Of a DNA stretch of 33,712 nt, positions 26,283-33,712 are shown one piece after another. Position numbers and translations under genes: made by a program. This DNA comes from Chara braunii (taxonomy: Eukaryota; Streptophyta; Charophyceae; Charales; Characeae), in NCBI GenBank assembly GCA_003427395.1, contig BFEA01000116.1:2582573-2616284 (forward strand), written 5' to 3'. The notes under the pieces were generated by a model that saw only the letters and a list, made by a program, of their open reading frames with translations, was not told the DNA's origin and did no database searches. Numbering within the stretch: the stretch's first letter is position 1; each line of letters opens with the position of its first letter.

Positions 26283-26393
26283 GTCCCTTGGGACATCCAT
26301 CAAAATTGAAATGATAGAGAGGAGGATAATTAGCATGGTCCCTGCACAAGGATGACACACATAAATCAACAGACAATTAGAAATGGTCCGAAC
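26283..26393 (+). pseudogene. U6 snRNA-like sequence, plus strand
   Basis: It reads GTCCCTTGGGACATCCATC, AAAATTGAAATGATAGAGAG, GATAATTAGCATGGTCCCTG, CACAAGGATGACACACATAA, ATCAACAGACAATTAGAAAT and GGTCCGAAC, followed by an A-run. The ACAGAGA box is ATAGAGA and the AGC triad is kept. It is about 111 bases against roughly 102 for plant U6 because of small insertions. It ends in A-rich, not T-rich, sequence. Many changes look like C-to-T or G-to-A transitions. Most likely a decayed retro-copy. Confidence 0.72.
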
Positions 26394-27414
26394 AAAAAAA
26401 AGAAAGGAAACGTCAAGCAACTTGAGCACTCAGAGGACAACTTTAGACAACCGACGTTGAAGTCACAGAACAAATGAAAAGTAAAAATATTGAAAATAAG
26501 CCAGGCAGAAAAGAAAAGAAAGTAAAACGAAGCCACTCTGGGGAAGAAATGAATGCCCCCCTGCTTACTTGGACCTTCCCGCCATAATGGGGAGGAGCGT
26601 GCGCGAGTTTCTTTATGTAACTTTGCCGGTGGCCCGGTGGAATAGGAACCGGACTGTCGCTCCCCAGAATGGAAAGGAGCCAGAACCGTAAGGTTTTGCT
26701 TGCGCTGAAAAAAAAAAAACAAAAAAAAAAACCGAAGCCAAAATGAGAGCTTATGTATGCAAGAATAAGCACGAATAAGTTTTTTTTTTTTTTTTTTTTT
26801 TTTTTGGGTTGCCCCCTCTCTTTTCTACAGTGCAACATGGCAAATTGGATATAATAGCGAACCCATTTCGGCAATGGTGAAGTCGACCAAGTGGTTACTG
26901 TGCGTGTGCCAAGGTCCAAGGGTCTTTCTGGCTTCGTCTTGACTTGTGCGTGTAGTCCTGGGTTTTGTGTGAGGAGAGATGAAGGAGTGGCCCTTTATAT
27001 GGATTGCTGATCTTTGTTCTGGATTATTCCCATAGTATTATTGATGTTCCCTGCATTTTGTCGTTTTCGAATTGTTTTGCATGGCAGTCGTCAGCTCCCT
27101 ATCACTTGGAGCACCTCTGGTGGGGTTCATGATCCACTTCCTTTTGTTCTTTCTCAAGTGAGGCGGGCAAGTGGCAGCTGGCGGCAAGTGGCAGCAAGAG
27201 GTGGTTGTATTACAAGATAAGAGGTAGGTTGCTGCGCAATAAGGTGCAATCCAAGGCATAGGTACTTCATGTGAAGACATAATAACCTTATATCCAGTAC
27301 CTTTTTGGTTACTTGTGTCGCAGATTGTTCTGCTTCTCCTTGGCCACAAACATCTTTCGAAGTATGCAGTGGCAACCTTACGGCTCGAAGAGCAGATCCT
27401 TCGCGTCAGAAGCG
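26394..27414. other. No recognised gene
   Basis: A/T runs at 26709 and 26780; a 180-residue minus frame (27038-27580) has no known domain. GTGGCAGC-type words repeat at 27170-27200. Confidence 0.4.
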
Positions 27415-27520
27415 CCCACGAAGGCACATTTCCGTGTAAGAATTTGATTCCCACGAAGTCACTTTCGCGCGTAAGTGTTTGACTTCCGATGAAGGCACTT
27501 CTGCATGCAAGAATTTGATT
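27415..27520. repeat. Three 35-bp tandem units
   Basis: CCCACGAAGGCACATTTCCG, TGTAAGAATTTGATT and two diverged copies starting near 27450 and 27486. Confidence 0.75.
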
Positions 27521-28309
27521 ATCTGATGCTTTGGGGACCAAGTTGATAAGCAGACGGCAGCTCGTTCGTTCGTTACACACGCTCGGAGCCTCAGGTGGAG
27601 AAAATTAGATAAGATTAGCTTGCAGAAGAGAATGGAAAGGAAGGAGTATGATTAGGAGGAGGAGGAGGAGCTTCGGTGGAAAAAGAACATGTATACATTC
27701 ATAGTTACCGCACGGTCTTGGTTTCTTGATTGTATGTTTGCTGTACTCTTTCTCAGGAGATTTGGATGGAGTTATGGCACCTGTTGGGGTGTTGCGTGTA
27801 TTCTGGGCACCTCAGTTGTGCTTTCAGCGCTTTATTTTTCATGCCTGTAATAGAAAGCCTCTCGTGTGAACACTTGGGAAGAGATGCATTCATAGGTTGG
27901 ATGGATGGACAGCCGGATGGATGGTTGGCGGATGAATCAAAGGGTGGATGTATGGATGCGAGTTGATGGGCGGATGGATACTTCGATGGCGGGACTCTCG
28001 CATTTTGGCTGTTACGTGCTGCTGCAAGGATTTGCGAATGCCCGATTGCTGCGGAGGGCTTAGTTGGTCCAGTGCAACGGAACGTCCTGCCTGTTGCTTC
28101 TCCCATCTCCATCGACGCTCCTTGTAGTGACCGTCAATTTGTGGGCGCATCTAACTGGTGGTCCCCACAGGTCGATAGCACTGTGTATCGTATTGTGATC
28201 TACGGAGTATTAAAATTGGCTGGAATTTATGATAAGGGTTTTGTGGCTACCTGAGAATCTTACTTTCTTTCAGTGACGTGTCAGTTCGGCAACCTTTTTG
28301 TTTTTCTTT
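27521..28309. other. No recognised gene; GGAT-rich patch
   Basis: 27896-27990 is a degenerate GGAT/GGCGGAT repeat. The remainder is unique. Confidence 0.4.
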
Positions 28310-28545
28310 TGCAACATTTCAGCGACATCGGCCTGCGAGTTTTCACCGAGTGTTTGGCCAGTCAGTGCAACATTTCTGAAAGATGTTTCAGTGAGAGTAT
28401 CGCCAGTTGGTGCAACATTTCTGTAGGATGCTCAATGCGGCTGCTACATCGTAGTCGTAGTGACATCCGAGGAAACATTTCAGCGAGAGTTTGGCCAGTT
28501 AGCGCAACATTTCGGTCAAGATGTTTCAGTGCCGTCGTAGCAAAC
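28310..28545. repeat. Degenerate ~50-bp repeats with AACATTTC
   Basis: GCAACATTTC or GAAACATTTC followed by AG.GA.A..GG.C, GAGAGT.T.GCCAGTT and AGATGTTTCAGTG recurs at 28310, 28368, 28410, 28473 and 28503. The plus frame shows repeated CNIS words. No known domain. Confidence 0.6.
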
Positions 28546-29211
28546 ATTGCCTGGAAATCTCCGCAGGCTTCACGTGACGCTTCTGCTACGTTCGGCAATG
28601 TTCTCGGATGTCTTCGTAGGCCGACTGGCTGTGTCCAGGCTCATCGGAAGTTCTTTTCATTTTATCGGATTCGTGGATTACACGAGGCATTTTGTCTGTG
28701 TTTCCTTTTTTATAAAGGGCGACAACGTACGACAAAGGTCTGACTGTCTCGAACAACGGTTTGTGGCGGCCCTTGCATGCTGATTCCCAAATCTTTCAAG
28801 ATCAACGTCGTGCTCACCGCAGCAACAAAAGAGAACATAGGGGCACGGCATGAATGCGTCATGCCGAGAGAAGTATTGAGCAGCAGAATTTTTGGAGACG
28901 GCAGCGGGGAGGGAGATAGGGCCGAACACGATAGCAGTTCTGAATGGGCCAGCGCTTAGACAGTAGCAACGTAAGCATCTTGGACGGTATCGAGATAGTA
29001 TTTTGGACTTCCTTTAGAGGTGAGAGGCCGTGACGATGCCGGTGTTTGTTTGCACTTTGGTAGACAGGTAAAACAGCAGCTGGAGTTCTGCTGTCCAAAG
29101 TTGCAGATCAGTTAGTGTGTCTTTGCCGTTGTCAAGACTAGCCCTGCCCAATTTAGTGTATGCGAACACGTTCTAGTGTGTATGAGATACGTTCTAGTGT
29201 GTAGTCTGCTT
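28546..29211. other. No recognised gene
   Basis: Short frames only. CGTTCTAGTGTGTATGAGA is partly repeated at 29170 and 29190, just before the 195-bp array. Confidence 0.4.
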
Positions 29212-29800
29212 GTGGTTTCGCTTACCTGTGCATTGAACGGCTGATGTCCGTTGAATGCAGAAGGGAGGTAAGTAGAGAGGAGATGTTGTTGAGTAAGGAG
29301 AGGGAGGGCAGCATGTGGAAAATTCGGTGTGAAACGGGGAGCTAAATAAGCGCCCCTGTCTATCTTCGAGGATGTAAGGTGCAGTGCAGGATGTATTATG
29401 CCCTCGTGGTTTTGCTTACATGTGCAGTGAACAGCTGATGTCCATTTGAAGGCAGAAGGGAGGTAAGTAGAGAGGAGATTGTTGTTGTTGAGTAAGGAGA
29501 GGGAGGGCAGCATGTGGGAAATTCGTTGTGAAACGGGGAGCTAAGTAAGCGCCCCTGTCAATCCTCGATGATGTAAGATGCAGAGCAGGATGTATTATGC
29601 TCGTGGTTTCGGTGACAGGCCTGTAGAATAGCAGATGTCCATGCAAACTTGCGAAGGCATATTGGAGGTACTCATAGAGGAGGCCGCGGTTGTTGAGTAC
29701 GGAGAGGGAGAGCAAGCAGTACCTGGAAAATTCGGTGTGAAACGGGAAGCGAAATGTGGGCGCTCCTGTCTATTCTCGATGATGTGAGTTTCGGAGCAGG
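29212..29800. repeat. Three tandem ~195-bp units
   Basis: Units start at 29212, 29406 and 29603. Shared: GTGGTTT, GCTGATGTCC, GTTGTTGAGTA.GGAGAGGG, AATTCGGTGTGAAACGGG, CGCCCCTGTCTAT.CTCGA and GATGTATTATG. The third is most diverged. The minus strand is partly open through the first two units, but with no recognised domain. Confidence 0.85.
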
Positions 29801-30291
29801 AAGACGAGAAGTATTGCCGCCAATGATTTTTCAATTAGCATGGCGACGAGGAGAGAGCGGAGGTGGACTGCATGTTTTGTTGAGGAATGAAATCATAAGC
29901 ATGTCGGAGTGCAAAGGATTTTGCGACTCGTCCGATCTGGCCGCGGAGCTTCATGTGCTTGTCTGAAAAGTTTGCAGCCCGTCAGGGGTGCATTTTATGC
30001 CCTCAGAACATTTTTCGTCGTCGTTCGTTATACGGTCGTTGGAACGCTGGAAAAACAAGGCATGGCAGTTTAGGGGGTGGTGGCATCTTATTTGAAACTG
30101 CAGGACCGGTAGCTGCCCGTGGGACCGCGCACGGGTTTTGGTCCAGGACCTCGTAGGACCGGTAGCTGCGCGTAGGAGGCCGAGGAGGCTGCAGTCCTGT
30201 TTCGAAATTGAAATGGTGCGGGTCCACTTTTCTCGAATAGCATAGTTCCTCGAATAGAAAACTTACACGTTGTATTCGAATACCACCTGTG

Positions 30292-30535
30292 CTGATGGCA
30301 AATTTGGAGTTTATCGGAGGGCATACTCGCTAGACGACTTTCCTGGATGTATGTGGCCGCTTTTCTGACCTGGACCGGATGCACCTGACCACAATATAAT
30401 GTCCACACACGACTCCACAGAGGCTGAAAAGTACTGATGGCAAATTTGGAGTTTATCGGAAGGGCATGCTCGCTAGACGACTTTCCTCGATGAATGCACC
30501 TGACCACAATATTATGTGCACGCATGACTCCACAG
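30292..30535. repeat. Two tandem ~142-bp units
   Basis: CTGATGGCAAATTTGGAGTT, TATCGGAGGGCATACTCGCT, AGACGACTTTCCT, CACCTGACCACAATAT, CGACTCCACAGAG recurs from 30434 with an internal deletion. Non-coding as far as I can see. Confidence 0.8.
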
Positions 30536-30755
30536 AGAAGCGGAAAAAAGTCCTATGGTGAGTAGGCCCCGACTGTTTTTCATTTGGAGCATGTTGAAGT
30601 TGTCGGTAGCGGTGGCGATGCAAAACATCGAGGCGTCGGTGTTTTTGAGGAAGTGGAGTGATGATGATATTTGAAGATGTTGCCAGATATAACATTTGAG
30701 AATGCATTTTCCATTGAGCACAAAAAACATTTGGACGTTGGAACTGATCTGGTTG

Positions 30756-30799
<44 letters not shown>

Positions 30800-31597
30800 C
30801 CCCTGTTCATCCGGAGCATGTTGACGGAATGGGTATTGCAGCCCATGCGAGACACAGACTCCGGTGAGTGTGCAGAAAAGTGAATCAAACATTTTCTGGT
30901 AGCACAGGGGACTGCCTTCAAAGGTCCATTTGAAAAACAGAGTTTGTTGGGAGGCGGGGATAGCGCCTCGGCAACATCGTCTTTCGGATGCGCGTACATG
31001 GGAAGCTACAGATTGCATTGGCGGTCGTTTCTGAACGAAAATCTGGACGAAGATCTCGGTGAAATCTTGTCATGGCTTTGAGGGGGCCCCCTTTTGGCGG
31101 TGCGGTAGGCTCCGGCACCTGTTCCACTAAGGTACAGGGCAGAAGGGAGCGAAAACAAAGAACTCCGAATTTTCGTCGTAGGCATGCTGCACTGTTGGTA
31201 TGAAGCCGCGGGGCGACCTGCCAGCGTTCGACATTTCGGACGCGTGGCAGAGGGATCATCGTCTGCAGCAAATGAGATCAAGCAGAGGTGCATGTCGACA
31301 ACACTTTCCAATTGCCTTTGTGCTCTCCAGTCTATTTAGACCCTCTTGTTGCTGAATGCCGCTATTTAGAGAACTTTTCTTGGACATTCTTGCAGCGCTT
31401 TCGGCTGCAAAGGAACAGAATGTTTGCGAACATGGTGATGAGTATCCTTGATTTTCAAATTTGGAGAGTAATTAATTAATTAATGTTTCCTAAAAACAAA
31501 GCCAGGTTCAACGGTAAGAACTCAGTGGTTGTGTGGTCAAGGAAAGGAAAGAAAAGGAGCCTTTGCAGAGTATGGAGTTTGACTCTGTGTTTGTATG

Positions 31598-31599
<2 letters not shown>
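30536..31599. other. No recognised gene
   Basis: GGAGCATGTTGA occurs at 30586 and 30814 on either side of the T42 run. Minus-strand frames of 117-168 residues here include poly-lysine from the T run and are not credible. Confidence 0.4.
30758..30799. repeat. T42 homopolymer
   Basis: Forty-two T residues. The length is likely unreliable in short-read assembly. Shorter T runs lie at 9343-9364, 13211-13228, 13265-13281, 13445-13478 and 26780-26805. Confidence 0.9.

Positions 31600-31685
<86 letters not shown>
31600..31685. repeat. (GA)n microsatellite
   Basis: About 86 bases of GA with a GG interruption near 31628. Confidence 0.93.
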
Positions 31686-31687
<2 letters not shown>

Positions 31688-33027
31688 CCTTGCTTGATGT
31701 CTGAGGTTTTGCTCATGTAATAGCAGTATGTATGTGTCACGAACAGGAGTGCGGCTGTTGTTATGCTAATGAGGTGAAGGTATCATTTGTCTCTGGATGA
31801 GGGAGGCATGGTCCTCCTTGGCGCGGTTTTGTAGAGATTAAATATGTGCAGGCGATGGGTGTATTCTTTGGAAACATTGTTAGATTCTAGAAGTGGGGAG
31901 CAGATCAGCTTCAGGAGATTTTTAGACGGTTAGGGTACGTACGCGTACTTCTCGACAATGTACTTGACTGGGTAGGCGGAGAACTCCTTATGTTTCAGCT
32001 GATGTCCTGTTTGTTCACAAGGCTGGTTACAGGTGGTTCTAGCCTCTAGGGATGCGACGACGTCTTTTCTAGTACTCACTATTTATTATATATATACGTC
32101 CGGCATTGCCATTTGTTACTCTTCTTTCGTCTGGTTGCCTCCGGTGGCCCTCCGCTATAATTCGGCGTCATCCACTACCCAGACAAGGGTAGTTCTGAAA
32201 TCTTTAACCCCCTAGTTCACAGAGCCTAACTTGACGAAGCAAGCTATCTTGCAAAGGCTTGTGAGCCTCTGACTGTTCCTTTTTTAATTTATTTTTAATT
32301 TATTTTTAACTTATTTTTTGAATAACAAATCAGACTGTTCTTTTCTTAGTGGCCTTCCACGTTCACTACCGCCCCAGGCCTGAAGCGTGATGGCCTTACC
32401 CCCTGCCCTGCTGCGTAAACTGGTCAGTGAGCGACTTAGTGTTGGGCAAACTGTTGTTTTAACTTTTAAGGGTTTCCTGAAGGAGTGCATACGTTTCTTT
32501 CTCGCCCACTTGGTTACTTTTTTTGATGAGACATTTTTTTCGCCAGGAAATTTTGAGTTTGTACTTTTTTTTGCTTATCGGATCCTTCTTGCGGTGCTGG
32601 TCCCCTTTTGTCATGTCATTGGGTGTTTAATTTGCTGGGTGGCTAGCTGACCTTTTTTTTTAATAACAAAAATTATATAAATGTTTGACGATGACTATAT
32701 AATATAATATTTTATTAAATTTTATTTTTATTTTTTATTCTTTTTTAACCTAATTCCATCTCAACGGCTAAAACTGTTGGCCAAATTAGTTGATTGGGAG
32801 ATTGGGAGATGACATTGCCTGACTGGTGGTTGCTTGAGGAGTTGGCCAAAGGGTCAATTAACTTAACCGATATGACGTTTTTTTTTTTGTACACCGGCAA
32901 AATTCGCTAACTGCTGCTGGCGGGCACAATTTGTAAACAGGGCAGGCAATACAATATGATTAATTGAAATGCGAACGTGGGCAACTAGTACTGTGTGGGG
33001 CAAAGTGTAAACCAAGCTTCTATTTAT
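31686..33027. other. No recognised gene
   Basis: A hydrophobic 87-residue plus frame (32387-32650) has no recognised family. 32280-32330 has three TTTTTAATTTA-type units, and 32655-32745 is AT-rich. Confidence 0.4.
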
Positions 33028-33172
33028 CATGGGTGTGCCGTCCATGGGTGTGCCGTCCGGCCATACGGGCATTGGTTGGGTGCTATGGTATGGTTTGATA
33101 CCCTACATATGGGCTGTGGTTGGGTGCTATGGTTGGGGTACCCTACGTATGGGCTATGGTTGAGTGCTATGG
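33028..33172. repeat. Short tandem duplications (15 bp and ~50 bp)
   Basis: CATGGGTGTGCCGTC occurs twice. GGTTGGGTGCTATGGT, then TACCCTACATATGGGCT, recurs about two and a half times up to the adapter junction at 33173. Confidence 0.75.
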
Positions 33173-33210
33173 CTGTCTCTTATACACATCTAGATGTGTA
33201 TAAGAGACAG
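33173..33210. other. Sequencing-transposon adapter junction 4 (artefact)
   Basis: Identical 38-base palindrome. The CA-rich final 500 bases may not belong next to what precedes. Confidence 0.97.
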
Positions 33211-33377
33211 GTGGGGGTCTGTGAAGAGGCAAATGTATAGGCACACACACAGCTGCTCACACATATGCACACTTTTGTACACACATAGACACATATACTC
33301 ATCTGTATACACATAGAGACACATATATGCACCTATACACATACCCATGCTCAAATAAGAAACAAAGCAGTGCTGTG

Positions 33378-33378
<1 letters not shown>

Positions 33379-33432
<54 letters not shown>
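33379..33432. repeat. (CA)n microsatellite
   Basis: About 54 bases of CA inside a CA-rich region that starts near 33240. Confidence 0.93.
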
Positions 33433-33434
<2 letters not shown>

Positions 33435-33647
33435 GGCAGCCTTGCGCGTGAGAGGGACAGTAAAAGGGGAGCTGCAAGAACAATGAAAGGGGTACCCCAA
33501 GAACAACCAAAAAACTGTCTAATTATGAAGTTGCTTTAATATGTTGGACATCTCAAATGCTCTCGTTGTCTGCAATAGGATAAAGACTGATTTGATTCTG
33601 AATCTATTTACCTGGGTGGAATTGGGGCTGTTGTGGGGAAAATCTAA

Positions 33648-33711
33648 CACACACACACACACACACCTACACACACACACACACACCTACACACACACAC
33701 ACACACACACA
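33648..33711. repeat. Interrupted (CA)n microsatellite at the window end
   Basis: Three CA blocks separated by CCTACA interruptions. It continues to the edge of the window. Confidence 0.9.
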
Positions 33712-33712
33712 G

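Noticed and set aside
25782-26429. 215-residue minus frame across the snRNA relics
   Set aside because: Translates U6-like and duplicated-block sequence, so it is not a protein gene.
27415-27520. CRISPR-like direct repeats
   Set aside because: Units are contiguous without unique spacers, and the genome is eukaryotic.
30512-31018. Minus frames of 139-168 residues
   Set aside because: Contain a poly-lysine block from the T42 run; no domain.

Overview
This is nuclear DNA of a plant-lineage eukaryote, seen as a draft-assembly scaffold. The evidence is a decayed copy of plastid 16S rRNA, spliceosomal U2 and U6 snRNA-like sequences, a multi-domain fasciclin (FAS1) wall/surface glycoprotein with a phase-1 splice donor, and many tRNA-derived SINE and foldback elements. 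There is no prokaryotic gene organisation. A streptophyte, possibly a charophyte alga, fits, but the species cannot be named from the sequence alone.

Layout. 1-4.6 kb: no confident gene; it holds one palindrome-rich repeat (1886-2035), a degraded SINE, and long CT and GA microsatellites. 4.69-7.56 kb: the only well-supported protein-coding exon, a secreted protein with four FAS1 domains. Its predicted 3' intron carries a 164-bp near-perfect hairpin element and is followed by a ~135-bp tandem array. 8.8 kb: a U6-like relic. 9.5-20 kb: dense in small non-autonomous repeats, including foldback family A (seven copies, TA target), foldback family B (about ten copies or pieces), palindrome-rich family C, a tRNA-derived SINE family, and a ~170-bp plastid 16S fragment at 13.7 kb. 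20-23.3 kb: SINE copies and several short tandem duplications.

23.3-25.2 kb is assembly-damaged: a 191-bp N gap, three sequencing-transposon adapter junctions and a duplicated flank. A fourth adapter junction lies at 33.17 kb. 25.3-26.4 kb is an snRNA-relic cluster: a truncated U2 followed by two duplicated blocks and a head-to-head pair of U6-like sequences. 26.4-33.7 kb shows no recognised gene; it holds several tandem arrays (35, ~142 and ~195 bp periods) and microsatellites.

The genes do not form a pathway. The main biological story is a small-repeat landscape in which foldback elements insert into one another and into older duplications. An internal related empty site shows that family A inserts at TA within a CTAG-like target. 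I did not find a coherent new multi-gene system.
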